Source: Micromonospora tulbaghiae
GTDB lineage: Bacteria; Actinomycetota; Actinomycetes; Mycobacteriales; Micromonosporaceae
Direction of reading: 5' to 3'
Length of the DNA stretch: 64,000 nt
NCBI RefSeq assembly: GCF_900091605.1
Contig: NZ_FMCQ01000014.1
Coordinates: 1 to 64,000 of the forward strand
Shown: positions 24,590 to 33,454 of the stretch, piece after piece
Layout of the letters: each line of letters opens with the position of its first letter
How positions within the stretch are numbered: position 1 is the stretch's first letter
The notes under the pieces: generated by a model
Databases searched by the model: none
What the model was told of the DNA's origin: nothing
What the model saw: only the letters and a program-made list of their open reading frames with translations
Position numbers and translations under genes: made by a program

Positions 24590-24618
24590 GGTCCGTCCCG
24601 GCCGGGCCGGGACGGACC
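24590..24618 (+). terminator. Hairpin after the clpC-like gene
   Basis: GGTCCGTCCCGG pairs with CCGGGACGGACC around a five-base loop, nine bases after the stop. No T-run follows. Confidence 0.55.
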
Positions 24619-24643
24619 TCCACCGAAGGACCGGAGGGCGGAC

Positions 24644-24814
24644 ATGACCGAACCCGACGAAGTCCCCGACGACGACACCGGGGCCGGTGAGCCGATCGAG
24701 GCGGCCCCGACGGCGAACCCGTCCCGGGTGCGGGTACCGCCGGAAGGCCTGAAGCAGCACACACCGAACGAGGGCGAGCCGGCATCCGGGCCGCCGCCGG
24801 GAGAGGAGGCGTGA
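24644..24814 (+). CDS. Small acidic hypothetical protein
   Basis: A 56-residue, acidic, proline-rich protein (MTEPDEVPDDDTGAGEP at the start), without hydrophobic core and probably disordered. GGAGGG is six bases before the ATG. Its stop TGA shares its final A with the ATG of the DUF3140 gene (TGATG), so the two are coupled. No family recognised. Confidence 0.65.
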   Translation: MTEPDEVPDDDTGAGEPIEAAPTANPSRVRVPPEGLKQHTPNEGEPASGPPPGEEA

Positions 24815-25164
24815 TGGTACGCGAGGCGCGACTCGACCCCGAGGTCGAGGTGATCTGGGACGACTTCCACGCCGAGGTGAACGTGCCCTCCGAGACGCTG
24901 CGGCAGTGGCTGCTGACCCGCGGCTCGGGGGAGGAGGCGTTCGGTCCGGACCCGGGCCTCGACCTGCCCGAGCCCGGCCGGCAGATCCTCGCCGTGCTGC
25001 GCAAGCGCAAGGTGGACCTCACGCCGGAGGACATCGAGGTGATGCGGGAGGCGATCACCCGGATCCGGGAGCTGACCGCGCAGCGGCCACGCCGCGGCAA
25101 CGCCGACGACGAGTGGCGACACGCCCTGCTCGACCTCGGCCACGACGTGCTCGTCGAACGCTGA
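24814..25164 (+). CDS. DUF3140 family protein
   Basis: A 116-residue soluble protein. DDFHAEVNVPSETLRQWLLTRGS (16-38), GRQILAVLRKRKVDLTPEDIEVMREA (about 53-78) and the ending DDEWRHALLDLGHD match DUF3140, a family often found beside hypervirulence-type or DNA-repair genes but without assigned function. ATG 24814 is preferred over the overlapping GTG 24811 because GAGGAGG is correctly spaced only for the former. Confidence 0.85.
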   Translation: MVREARLDPEVEVIWDDFHAEVNVPSETLRQWLLTRGSGEEAFGPDPGLDLPEPGRQILAVLRKRKVDLTPEDIEVMREAITRIRELTAQRPRRGNADDEWRHALLDLGHDVLVER

Positions 25165-25171
25165 GCCGGTA

Positions 25172-25210
25172 CGGCGGCGCCCGGGCGGATCACCCGCCCG
25201 GGCGCCGCCG
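25172..25210. terminator. Bidirectional terminator between convergent genes
   Basis: A perfect stem of about 17 pairs (CGGCGGCGCCCGGGCGG and its complement) around ATCA lies between the DUF3140 stop and the end of the small minus-strand gene. Confidence 0.7.
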
Positions 25211-25211
25211 G

Positions 25212-25448
25212 CTACTCCGACTCCAGGCTGGGCAGCCGCAGCCCGGCCGCGTCCGCCGCGGCCTGCCGGTCGGCCCGGGCGCGTTCCTCGCGGCTGAGCA
25301 GGTTGGCGTACTCGGTCACGTCGGCCGGACCCGGCACCTCCGGCAACCGGCGCAGGAACGCCTCCACCTCGGCGGAGGCGGTGGTGTGCGCGGTGGCCGC
25401 CTGGCGCAGCAGCTCCCGCTGGTCGGCGGCCGGATACAGATCAGTCAT
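25212..25448 (-). CDS. Small helical hypothetical protein
   Basis: A 78-residue, mostly helical protein (MTDLYPAADQRELLRQAATA at the start) with LLSREERARADRQAAADAAG towards the end. No cysteines or membrane helix. It lies 20 bases downstream of the LysR gene and may be co-transcribed. No family recognised; the coding statistics (GC3-rich, no internal alternatives) support it as real. Confidence 0.65.
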   Translation of the reverse strand: MTDLYPAADQRELLRQAATAHTTASAEVEAFLRRLPEVPGPADVTEYANLLSREERARADRQAAADAAGLRLPSLESE

Positions 25449-25468
25449 GTCGCCGGTGATACCCGGGT

Positions 25469-26455
25469 TCAGGCGATTCGCACCCCGCCCGAGCCGTTGG
25501 GCTGCACGCCGAACTCCGGGTGCGCCAGCAGCCAGCCCAGATATTCCGGATGGTTGGCCAGCGCGTCGGTGTACGCCGCGACCGCCGCCGCCAGCACCGG
25601 CTCGGCCACCGCCGCGGCCGGCACGTCCGGATGCCAGCCCAGCAGCAGCCGCCAGCGCAGCGGTGTGCCGGCCAGCCGGCGGGTGACCAGCCCGGCCACC
25701 GGACGGAACGTGGCCTGGCACAACGCCACCGCCTCGCCGGCGTCCACCAGGTCCAGCGCGGCCCGCACGTCCGCCTCGTACACCTTCTTCGGAGTGAAGC
25801 CGGCGCGGGCGCAGGCGGTGGCGAAGCAGTCGCCGAAGCAGCCGTCGCCCGGCGCGGCCACCCACCGCTCGCGGCGCAGATCGACCAGGTCGACCTCGGG
25901 CCTGCCGGCCAGCGGGTGGGTCTGCGGCAGCAGCACGCAGATCGGCTCGACCGCCACCTCCCGCCAGCTCAGCCCGAACCCCGCCGACGGGGCCGAGTCG
26001 CCGCACACGCCGGTCAGCGCGAAGTCGAGCCGGCCGCCGGCCACCATCTGCGCCAGTTCGTCCACCGACCAGGAGCCGTACGTGGTGATCTGCGCGTCCG
26101 GCCGCTCGGCGGCGAGCCGGTGCACCAGCCGGCCCAGGATGGGGCTGTTCACCCCGCCGAAGCGGTACCGGCGCAGCGGATCGCCCGCACCGGCCATCCG
26201 GGCAGCCTCGTCCCGCAGGCCCTTCATCGCCGGCAGCAGCACCCGGGCCCGGTCCAGCACCAGCTCGCCCAGCGCGGTGGGGCGCGCGCCGCGGCGGTCC
26301 CGTTCGAACAGCGGCCCGCCCAGCGCCCGTTCGATCCGCTGAAGCTGGGCGGTCAACGCCGGCTGGGCAAGGCCGAGCGCCGAGGCGGCCTTGGTGACGC
26401 TCCCCGTCTCCGCGATCGCGCAGACCACACGCAGGTGTCGCAGCTCCAGATCCAT
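25469..26455 (-). CDS. LysR family transcriptional regulator
   Basis: A 328-residue regulator. The N-terminal winged helix (LRHLRVVCAIAETGSVTKAA, ALGLAQPALTAQLQRIERAL, then LFERDRRGARPTALG) is classical LysR, and the rest is a periplasmic-binding-like effector domain. LysR proteins usually control a divergent gene, but the neighbour on the far side (hemerythrin-like) is on the same strand, so the target is not evident. Start ATG 26455 gives the standard MDLELRHLR beginning. Confidence 0.9.
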   Translation of the reverse strand: MDLELRHLRVVCAIAETGSVTKAASALGLAQPALTAQLQRIERALGGPLFERDRRGARPTALGELVLDRARVLLPAMKGLRDEAARMAGAGDPLRRYRFGGVNSPILGRLVHRLAAERPDAQITTYGSWSVDELAQMVAGGRLDFALTGVCGDSAPSAGFGLSWREVAVEPICVLLPQTHPLAGRPEVDLVDLRRERWVAAPGDGCFGDCFATACARAGFTPKKVYEADVRAALDLVDAGEAVALCQATFRPVAGLVTRRLAGTPLRWRLLLGWHPDVPAAAVAEPVLAAAVAAYTDALANHPEYLGWLLAHPEFGVQPNGSGGVRIA

Positions 26456-26502
26456 ACCGTGACGGTAGGACCACGAACCGATACACGGAAGGGGCGATCG
26501 GC

Positions 26503-27120
26503 TCATCCCTGGCGGCGGTGTTCCAGGTCACTCAGCCGGGTACGCCGTCCGGTGACCGCGTCGCGCACCTTGTCCAGCACACCGACCGCCGGTTCGACGA
26601 TCTTGTTCCAGGGCGGGGTGGCGGGCGTACCGGGGTGCGGCCGGGTCGGCGCCGCCTCCTCCGCGATCTCCCACCGGTTGCCCAGCCGGATCAGCTCGGC
26701 GTCGCTGGCCACCTCGCGCAGGGGCGTGACCAGCGCCGCGACGCGGCTGACGTGCCGGCGTACCCGCTCGGCCACGTCGGCGACCGCCGGGTCGTCGGCT
26801 CCGGACAGCTCCTTGAGCGCGGTCAGCAGCCCGGCGTCGGCCTCGATCTCCCGCTCGACCAGCTCGGCGGCGTCCGGCATGGCGGCGCGGGCCGCCGGGA
26901 ACAGGTACTGCTCCTCGGCGGACAGATGCCGGGACACCGCAGCGGTCAGGACGTCGAGCACCTCGCGCCGGGCGGCGGCGTCCAGCGCCGGGTCGGCGAC
27001 CCGGTCGGCCAGCCCCAGCAGCGCCCGGTGCTCGGTGTCCACGAGGTCGGCGACGCTGCGCCCACCCGGCCGGTACGCGTCGTCGGCGGTGGGCGGCAGC
27101 GGCGGCAGGGGGACGGTCAT
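26503..27120 (-). CDS. Hemerythrin HHE domain protein
   Basis: A 205-residue protein with an HHE cation-binding four-helix domain: H31 in VDTEHRALLGLADRV, H65 in AVSRHLSAEEQYLFPA with E69 and the later H119 in RVRRHVSRVAAL are candidate di-iron ligands. The C-terminal 50 residues are basic and proline-rich. Such proteins sense or bind oxygen or nitric oxide, or repair iron centres. GAGGAGG precedes ATG 27120. It is divergent from the M20 peptidase gene. Confidence 0.85.
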   Translation of the reverse strand: MTVPLPPLPPTADDAYRPGGRSVADLVDTEHRALLGLADRVADPALDAAARREVLDVLTAAVSRHLSAEEQYLFPAARAAMPDAAELVEREIEADAGLLTALKELSGADDPAVADVAERVRRHVSRVAALVTPLREVASDAELIRLGNRWEIAEEAAPTRPHPGTPATPPWNKIVEPAVGVLDKVRDAVTGRRTRLSDLEHRRQG

Positions 27121-27248
27121 GGTGCCCTCCTCGTGACGGCCGGAGTCGATGTCCGGGCGGTCCGGCGGTACCCGGCCCGGCGATCCGTGAAACCGCCGCC
27201 GGGCCACCGGCGGCCCGCGACCACCTCAGCTGCTGGTATAAGGAAGCG

Positions 27249-28577
27249 ATGACGAGCGACGCCGCCCCCGCCCGACCCGACGCCACCGACGAGGTCGTCG
27301 ACCTCTGCCGCGACCTGCTGCGCATCGACACCACCAACACCGGCGACAACGACACCAGCGCGGGGGAGCGGCGCGCCGCCGAGTACGTGGCGGAGAAACT
27401 CGCGGAGGTCGGCGTGGACGCCGAGATCCACGAATCAGCCCCCGGCCGGGCCAACGTGGTCGCCCGGATCCCCGGCACCGAGCCCGGCCGCGACGCGCTG
27501 CTCGTGCACGGCCACCTCGACGTGGTGCCCGCCGACCCGGACGAGTGGTCGGTGCACCCGTTCTCCGGCGAGATCCGCGACGGCTACCTGTGGGGCCGCG
27601 GCGCGATCGACATGAAGGACTTCGACGCGATGGTGCTCGCCGTGGTCCGCGGCTGGCAGCGCACCGGCGTACGCCCCCGGCGCGACGTCGTGCTCGCGTT
27701 CACCGCCGACGAGGAGGCCGGCAGCGACTACGGCGCGCACTTCCTCACCCAGCGCCACCGCGACCTGTTCGACGGCTGCACCGAGGCGATCGGCGAGGTC
27801 GGCGGCTTCTCCTACTCGGTGGACGAGCAGCGCCGCCTCTACCTGATCGAGACCGCCGAGAAGGGCATCGACTGGCTGCGCCTGCACGCCAAGGGCCGGC
27901 CCGGCCACGGCTCGATGGTGCACGACGACAACGCCGTCACCGCGCTCGCCGAGGCGGTCGCCCGGATCGGCCGGCACCGCTTCCCGGTGGTGATGACCGA
28001 CACCGTGCGGGCGTTCCTGGCCGAGGTGTCCGACGTGCTCGGCATCGAGATCGACCCGGACGACCCGGAGACGGCGATCGCCAAGCTCGGCCCGATCGCC
28101 AACATCATCGGCGCGACCGTCCGCAACACCGCCAACCCGACCCGGCTGGCCGCCGGCTACAAGGACAACGTCATCCCCGGCCGGGCCACCGCCACCATCG
28201 ACTGCCGCAGCCTGCCCGGGCAGAGCGAGGAACTGGAGCGGCAGCTGCGCGAGCTGGTCGGCCCGGACATCGCCATCGAGTACGTCCAGCGCCAGCCGGC
28301 CCTGGAGACCACGTTCGACGGTGACCTGGTGGTGCGGATGTCGGAGGCGCTGCGCGCCGAGGACCCGGGCGCGCACCCGGTGCCGTACATGCTCTCCGGC
28401 GGCACCGACGCCAAGGCGTTCTCCCAGCTCGGCATCCGCTGCTTCGGGTTCGCGCCGCTGCGGCTGCCCGCCGACCTCAATTTCTCCGCCCTGTTCCACG
28501 GCATCGACGAGCGGGTTCCGCTGGACGGACTACAGTTCGGCGTGCGGGTTCTGGACCGCTTCCTCCGTACCTGCTGA
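27249..28577 (+). CDS. M20/M28 family zinc peptidase or deacylase
   Basis: A 442-residue dinuclear zinc hydrolase. VHGHLDVVPAD (79-89) and GRGAIDMKDF (118-127) give the first ligands, DEEAGSDYG (about 156) the catalytic glutamates, and LSGGTDAKAF near 385 the last region. The lid/dimerisation domain is the middle part (KGRPGHGSMVHDDNAV). It resembles the actinobacterial M20 peptidases annotated as dipeptidase or acetylornithine deacetylase; without neighbours for arginine or diaminopimelate synthesis the substrate stays open. Cytoplasmic, no signal peptide. Confidence 0.88.
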   Translation: MTSDAAPARPDATDEVVDLCRDLLRIDTTNTGDNDTSAGERRAAEYVAEKLAEVGVDAEIHESAPGRANVVARIPGTEPGRDALLVHGHLDVVPADPDEWSVHPFSGEIRDGYLWGRGAIDMKDFDAMVLAVVRGWQRTGVRPRRDVVLAFTADEEAGSDYGAHFLTQRHRDLFDGCTEAIGEVGGFSYSVDEQRRLYLIETAEKGIDWLRLHAKGRPGHGSMVHDDNAVTALAEAVARIGRHRFPVVMTDTVRAFLAEVSDVLGIEIDPDDPETAIAKLGPIANIIGATVRNTANPTRLAAGYKDNVIPGRATATIDCRSLPGQSEELERQLRELVGPDIAIEYVQRQPALETTFDGDLVVRMSEALRAEDPGAHPVPYMLSGGTDAKAFSQLGIRCFGFAPLRLPADLNFSALFHGIDERVPLDGLQFGVRVLDRFLRTC

Positions 28578-28638
28578 CCGCGCCCGCCGCGGCGCCGCCG
28601 GCGCGGAACCTCCCCCCATCGCGAAGGGACTGCCACAC

Positions 28639-29292
28639 ATGACCGACCAGCACGGTGAGCTGGACGCCGCCCTCGAGCGGGTGATCGACGCCGCCCGCGC
28701 CCACCTGGCCGCCGTCCGGGCCGCCCAGGGCCGGATCGACGACGACGCCGTCTGGCAGGCGTACGTCGCGTTGAACAACGCCTCGTTCGCCTACGACGAG
28801 CAGCTGCTCGACGCATTCGGCGAGGTGACGCCCTGGGACGTGGAGTCGATCGACCCGGACGAGGCCGACGAGCGCTTCGGCGCCGTCGAGGGCGGCGAGC
28901 CCACCGACCCGCACCCGCGGGTCATCTCGGTGCGGCAGCGGCGCGACTACCGGGTGCCCAGCGTCGCCGCGCTGCTGCGTGCGGCCGAGGCGGCCCGCCG
29001 GGAGGGCACCCCGGAGGAGGACGAGCCGGCGCCGGTCGAGGGCGTCGGCGAGGCGGTGCTGGAGCTGCTGCAGAGCGGCGACGGATCGCTGTCCGCGCTC
29101 GACGTGCCGGAGCTGGAGCCGCTGGACGGTGTGGTGATGGTCAGCGAGGTCGGCACCCCCGTCGACCTGGAGTCGTTCGACGACGACGACCCGGTCGGCC
29201 CGTTCCAGCCGGCCGCCGACGACCGGCTGGTCGGCCGGCTCGACGAGCACCCGTTCATGGAACTCGACGAGGAGCACGACCACGCGCACTAG
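28639..29292 (+). CDS. Conserved acidic hypothetical protein
   Basis: A 217-residue, strongly acidic protein. The first 75 residues are helical (ALERVIDAARAHLAAVRAAQ, then AYVALNNASFAYDEQLLDAFGEVTPWDVE) and the rest is a low-complexity acidic region ending in EEHDHAH. Nothing identifies its function. It follows the M20 gene by 61 bases in the same direction with a modest ribosome site (GAAGGGA). A strong hairpin terminator closes the transcript. Confidence 0.75.
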   Translation: MTDQHGELDAALERVIDAARAHLAAVRAAQGRIDDDAVWQAYVALNNASFAYDEQLLDAFGEVTPWDVESIDPDEADERFGAVEGGEPTDPHPRVISVRQRRDYRVPSVAALLRAAEAARREGTPEEDEPAPVEGVGEAVLELLQSGDGSLSALDVPELEPLDGVVMVSEVGTPVDLESFDDDDPVGPFQPAADDRLVGRLDEHPFMELDEEHDHAH

Positions 29293-29300
29293 GCCGTGCG

Positions 29301-29340
29301 CGTCCCCGGGGCGGCGCCGCGTCGCGCGGCCCCGGGGACG
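29301..29340. terminator. Hairpin terminator between convergent genes
   Basis: CGTCCCCGGGGC pairs with GCCCCGGGGACG around a 16-base GC-rich loop, between the acidic protein gene and the convergent DUF5703 gene. Confidence 0.65.
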
Positions 29341-29349
29341 GGCCCCTCG

Positions 29350-29541
29350 TCAGTACGACAGGCCCGGCTGCGACTGGTTGACCAGGCGGCGCCGCAGCAC
29401 CACCTGCCGCGTGCCGTCCCGGTAGAGCCGCACCCGGGCCAGCTCCCAGCCGGAGAACTCGGCCTGGATCGCCAGCTGCGCCGCGGCGGTCAGCCGATCG
29501 ACGTTCGAGGGCAACCGCAGCGGCGCGTATTCGTAGTCCAT
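29350..29541 (-). CDS. DUF5703 family small protein
   Basis: A 63-residue protein starting MDYEYAPLRLPSNVDRL, followed by AIQAEFSGWELARVRLYRDG and VVLRRRL. This pattern is what I know of DUF5703 proteins, short beta-rich proteins conserved in actinobacteria beside an aldo-keto reductase or uppP gene, as here. Function unknown. Confidence 0.82.
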   Translation of the reverse strand: MDYEYAPLRLPSNVDRLTAAAQLAIQAEFSGWELARVRLYRDGTRQVVLRRRLVNQSQPGLSY

Positions 29542-29608
29542 GCCCCTATGCTGCCCAGGTCGCGGGCCCTCCGCCACCCCCCGCGGGTGACCCGGATCGC
29601 GGCGCGGC

Positions 29609-30577
29609 TCAGCCGTCGCGCTCCGGGTAGCCCACCGGCACGGCCGACACGTCGTCGAGCGCCGTGACGATCTCCTCCGGCAGCGTCATCCGCTCCACCT
29701 GCAACGCGCCGAGCAGCTGCCCGACGGTGCGGGCACCGAGGATCGGCGCGGTCACCCCCGGCCGGTCCCGCACCCAGGCCAGCGCCACCTCCAGCGGCGA
29801 CACGCCGAGCCCGCCCGCAGCGATGGCGACCGCCTCCACGATGCTGGAGCAACGCGGCTCCAGGTACGTCGCGACGAAACGCTCGAAGTGCGGCGACACC
29901 GCCCGCGAGTCGGCCGGGCGGCCGTTGCGGTACTTGCCGGTGAGCACACCCCGGCCCAGCGGCGACCAGGGCAGCACGCCCAGCCCCATCCCGGCGCAGG
30001 CGGGCAGCACCTCCCGCTCCACGCCGCGCTCCAGCAGCGAGTACTCCACCTGTGCGGCGACCACGGGGGCGCGCCCCGGCCAGGCGGCCTGCCAGGCGGC
30101 GGCCCGCGCGGTCTGCCAGCCGGAGAAGTTCGACACACCCACGTAGCGGGCCTTCCCGCTGGACACCGCGTGGTCCAGGGCCGAGAGCGTCTCCTCCAGC
30201 GGGGTGTCCGGGTCGTACCCGTGCACCTGCCACAGATCGACGTGGTCGGTGCCGAGGCGGCGCAGCGAGGCGTCCAGCGTGCGCAGCAGGTGCCCGCGCG
30301 AGCCGTCCCGGCGGCGGCTGCCCGGCCGCAGGCCCGCCTTGGTGGCGATCAGCAGCTCGTCGCGGTCCACCAGGCTGCCCAGCAGCGAGCCGATCACCGA
30401 CTCGGCGTCGCCGTCGGCGTACACGTCGGCGGTGTCGACCAGGTTGCCGCCCGCGTCGAGGTAGCTCTTCAGCTGGGCGGCCGCGTCGTCGGCATCGGTG
30501 TCCCGTCCCCAGGTCATGGTGCCGAGCGCGAGCCGCGATACCGCCAGCCCGCTTCGGCCGAGCGGTCGCTGTTGCAT
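29609..30577 (-). CDS. Aldo/keto reductase
   Basis: A 322-residue NADPH-dependent oxidoreductase of the YajO/TAS type. The catalytic tetrad is visible: D48 and Y53 in NLVDTADVYADGDAE, K in LLIATKAGLRP and H in DLWQVHGYDPD. The nucleotide site includes WSPLGRGVLTGKY. Substrate not predictable. It is divergent from the F420-type oxidoreductase across a 160-base promoter region that is AT-richer than average. Confidence 0.9.
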   Translation of the reverse strand: MQQRPLGRSGLAVSRLALGTMTWGRDTDADDAAAQLKSYLDAGGNLVDTADVYADGDAESVIGSLLGSLVDRDELLIATKAGLRPGSRRRDGSRGHLLRTLDASLRRLGTDHVDLWQVHGYDPDTPLEETLSALDHAVSSGKARYVGVSNFSGWQTARAAAWQAAWPGRAPVVAAQVEYSLLERGVEREVLPACAGMGLGVLPWSPLGRGVLTGKYRNGRPADSRAVSPHFERFVATYLEPRCSSIVEAVAIAAGGLGVSPLEVALAWVRDRPGVTAPILGARTVGQLLGALQVERMTLPEEIVTALDDVSAVPVGYPERDG

Positions 30578-30741
30578 GCGTGAACCTTATTTCGAACCCG
30601 GCGTCACGGATATCCTCGCCGCAGTCAACTTCCCGCGCGACCTCCACCCGGTGTGACATGTTCGGGGCGAGCCGGACGTCGAGGGCGCCACGCTCATTGC
30701 GTAACCTGATGCGACCTGTGGTGCGGACGGTGGGAGGATCA

Positions 30742-31794
30742 GTGCGACTCGGGCTCAACCTCGGATACCAGACGGCGTGGAGCACGCCGTTCGACCACCT
30801 GGCGTTGGCCCAGGAGGCGGACCGGCTCGGCTACTCGGTCGTGTGGGCCGCGGAGGCGTACGGCTCGGACTCGCCGAGCATGCTGGCCTGGATCGCGGGG
30901 CAGACGGAGCGCATCGACGTGGGCGCCGCGGTCATGCAGATCCCGGCCCGCACCCCGGCCATGACCGCGATGACCGCCGCGACCATCGACACGCTCTCCG
31001 GCGGCCGGTTCCGGCTCGGCCTGGGCGTGTCCGGCCCGCAGGTCTCCGAGGGCTGGCACGGCGTGCGGTTCGCCAAGCCGCTGGCCCGCACCCGGGAGTA
31101 CGTCGACATCGTCAAGCTGGCGGTGGCCCGCAAGGAGGTCGCGTACGACGGCGAGCACTACACGCTGCCGCTGCCCGACGGCCCCGGCAAGGCGCTGCGG
31201 CTGGGCTTCCACCCGCCGCGCGAGCACATCCCGATCTACCTGGCCGCCGTCGGCCCGAAGAACCTGGAGCTGGCCGGCGAGATCGCCGACGGCTGGCTGG
31301 CCGTCTTCTACTCCCCGGAGTTCGCCGAGGAGCACCTCGCCTCGGTCCGGGCCGGCCGCGCGGCGGCGGGCAAGGAGCTGGCCGGCTTCGACGTGGTGCC
31401 GTCCGTGCCGGTCGTGGTCGGCGACGACGTCGCCACCTGCGCCGAGCTGGTCCGCTGGTACGCCGCGCTGTACGTGGGCGGCATGGGCAGCCGCAAGCAG
31501 AACTTCTACAACCAGCTCGCCACCCGGATGGGCTACGGCGACGCGGCCCGCGAGGTGCAGGACCTCTACCTGGCCAAGCGGCAGCGCGACGCCGCTGCCG
31601 CCGTACCGATGGAGTTCATCGACCGCACCTCGCTGCTCGGACCGAAGGAGCGCATCGCCGAGCGGATGCGGGAGTACGCCGCCGCGGGCGTGACCACGCT
31701 GTCGGTGTCGCTGTTCGTGGCCGACCGGGAGAGTGGGGTGCAGACCCTGCGTACCGTCGCCGAGGCGCTGGAGCTGTCCGGAGTCGGCGAGTGA
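30742..31794 (+). CDS. LLM-class F420-dependent oxidoreductase
   Basis: A 350-residue TIM-barrel protein of the luciferase-like family. LGLNLGYQTAWSTPFDHLALA at the start, AEAYGSDSPSMLAWIAGQTERIDVG (about 34-58) and GRFRLGLGVSGPQVSEGWHG (88-107) are family hallmarks, and the phosphate-binding region suits F420 in actinobacteria. GTG 30742 has GGAGG six bases upstream. The stop overlaps the uppP start as GTGA, linking this enzyme to undecaprenyl phosphate recycling by translation if not by function. Confidence 0.9.
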   Translation: MRLGLNLGYQTAWSTPFDHLALAQEADRLGYSVVWAAEAYGSDSPSMLAWIAGQTERIDVGAAVMQIPARTPAMTAMTAATIDTLSGGRFRLGLGVSGPQVSEGWHGVRFAKPLARTREYVDIVKLAVARKEVAYDGEHYTLPLPDGPGKALRLGFHPPREHIPIYLAAVGPKNLELAGEIADGWLAVFYSPEFAEEHLASVRAGRAAAGKELAGFDVVPSVPVVVGDDVATCAELVRWYAALYVGGMGSRKQNFYNQLATRMGYGDAAREVQDLYLAKRQRDAAAAVPMEFIDRTSLLGPKERIAERMREYAAAGVTTLSVSLFVADRESGVQTLRTVAEALELSGVGE

Positions 31795-32627
31795 CCTGGA
31801 TCGAGGCCGTCGTCCTGGGCCTGGTCCAGGGACTGACCGAGTTCCTTCCGGTGTCCTCGTCCGGGCACCTGCGGATCACCTCGGCCCTGTTCTTCGACCG
31901 GGACGCGGGCGCGTCGTTCACCGCGGTGACCCAGCTCGGCACCGAGGCCGCCGTCCTGATCTATTTCGCCAAGGACATCGGGCGGATCGTCCGGACCTGG
32001 TTCGTCGGCCTGGTCGACCGTTCGGTGCGTTCCAGCCTCGACTACCGGATGGGCTGGTACGTCATCGTCGGCACCATCCCGATCGGCATCTTCGGGCTGA
32101 TCTTCAAGGACCAGATCCGCACCGCCGGCCGGAACCTCTGGCTGATCTCCTGCACGCTGATCATCGGCGCGATGCTGCTGGCCTTCGCCGAGTACTGGGG
32201 CCGGCAGACCCGCACGCTGGAGAACTTCCGGATGCGTGACGGCGTGGTGATGGGCTTCGCCCAGGCCGCGGCGCTGGTCCCCGGCGTGTCCCGTTCGGGC
32301 GGCACCCTGACCGCGGGCCTGCTGCTCAACCTGACCCGGGAGACCGCGGCCCGCTACTCGTTCCTGCTGGCCATCCCGGCCGTGGTGATCTCCGGCGTGT
32401 TCAGCCTCCCGGACGTGTTCGAGCCGTCCGCGCCGGGCACCGCCGCGCCGAGCGTGGCGCAGATGGTGGTCGCGACGCTCATCGCGTTCGCCGTCGGGTA
32501 CGCGGCCATCGCCTGGCTGCTGCGCTACGTCGCCCACCACACGCTGTACGTCTTCGTGCTGTACCGGGTGGCGCTGGGCAGCCTGGTGATCTGCCTCCTG
32601 GCGACCGGCACGATCAGCGCCACCTGA
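31791..32627 (+). CDS. uppP: Undecaprenyl-diphosphatase UppP
   Basis: A 278-residue membrane enzyme that dephosphorylates undecaprenyl pyrophosphate to recycle the lipid carrier of peptidoglycan synthesis; the family also confers bacitracin resistance. Motif one QGLTEFLPVSSSGHL (13-27) and motif two PGVSRSGGT (about 160-168) are complete. About eight hydrophobic helices. GTG 31791 overlaps the preceding stop. Not a PAP2-type phosphatase. Confidence 0.93.
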   Translation: MTWIEAVVLGLVQGLTEFLPVSSSGHLRITSALFFDRDAGASFTAVTQLGTEAAVLIYFAKDIGRIVRTWFVGLVDRSVRSSLDYRMGWYVIVGTIPIGIFGLIFKDQIRTAGRNLWLISCTLIIGAMLLAFAEYWGRQTRTLENFRMRDGVVMGFAQAAALVPGVSRSGGTLTAGLLLNLTRETAARYSFLLAIPAVVISGVFSLPDVFEPSAPGTAAPSVAQMVVATLIAFAVGYAAIAWLLRYVAHHTLYVFVLYRVALGSLVICLLATGTISAT

Positions 32628-32639
32628 CGCGTCGTGCGA

Positions 32640-32675
32640 GAGGCCGGCCACCCCGATGTCCGAGGTGGCCGGCCT
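32640..32675 (+). terminator. Hairpin terminator after uppP
   Basis: AGGCCGGCCACC pairs with GGTGGCCGGCCT around an eleven-base loop, followed by the pyrimidine-rich TCGGCTTCG, 13 bases after the stop. Confidence 0.65.
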
Positions 32676-32770
32676 TCGGCTTCGTCGCCGGCTCAGCCGC
32701 GTAGGGCCGCGCGGTTCCCGGCGTGTGCGACGGCGCGGCCCGGTGGCCGGGGGTGGCTACTCTCACCCGC

Positions 32771-33382
32771 ATGTCGCGCTTCCGCCTCAGACCGCTGTAC
32801 GGCGCTCCCCTGATGATCGCCATGCTGGCGGCCTATGCCTGGAGTCTGGGAAAGCCTTTCGACAAGCCGGAGCTGCCGGCCGAGATGTTCGTGGTGACGG
32901 GCACTGTCGAGTCGGTACAGAACAGCTGGGAATCGACGACGGGAGGAAGCAGAAACCTCGCCGCCGTGGTGTATCGGGTGGTGCTCCGCGAGTACCCCCG
33001 GGTCAAGTTCAGCGTACGAGAGCTACCGAGCGAGGAACTGGTGCCCGGCACGCCGGTCCGATTCGAGATGAGCAGGGATCCCCAGCCGGAGCTGGAACGC
33101 GCACGGTTGTACGTCTACGCGACCTATGTGGTCTCGGCCGAGACCTTCGTCGTCGACGGCACCGTGCTCTACGACGCGGCCGAGATCAGGGCGCAGGACA
33201 AGGCACGGGCCGACGCGGCGGTCAGGCGGTACCGCGGCATCTCTCTGGTGCTGTGGGCTGTGGTGGTCGTCTGGGTCGCGCTCCTGGTCCGGCGGCACCG
33301 GGGGGTGCTGCAGTCCTTGGCGCGGCCCGACGGCACGTCGGACGCGGCTGACAGGTTCCGGAGATGGGTGTACAGGGAGTAG
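32771..33382 (+). CDS. Two-helix membrane protein of unknown function
   Basis: A 203-residue protein. Hydrophobic segment near the N-terminus (APLMIAMLAAYAWSLGK, 11-27), a soluble beta-rich middle (about 40-140: VVTGTVESVQNSW, then AAVVYRVVLREYPRV) and a second helix (GISLVLWAVVVVWVALLV, about 156-173). Codon use is less GC3-biased than in neighbours, suggesting a lineage-specific or acquired gene. Start ATG 32771 is picked over an upstream in-frame ATG that would add an unlikely stretch. The domain recalls extracytoplasmic DUF3592-type proteins. Confidence 0.6.
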   Translation: MSRFRLRPLYGAPLMIAMLAAYAWSLGKPFDKPELPAEMFVVTGTVESVQNSWESTTGGSRNLAAVVYRVVLREYPRVKFSVRELPSEELVPGTPVRFEMSRDPQPELERARLYVYATYVVSAETFVVDGTVLYDAAEIRAQDKARADAAVRRYRGISLVLWAVVVVWVALLVRRHRGVLQSLARPDGTSDAADRFRRWVYRE

Positions 33383-33454
33383 GACGCCCCGCCGGAACAC
33401 GGCCTGTCGTGGCGGGACGAACCCCCGAGGGGCGTACCGCCTAGGGTGGTCAGC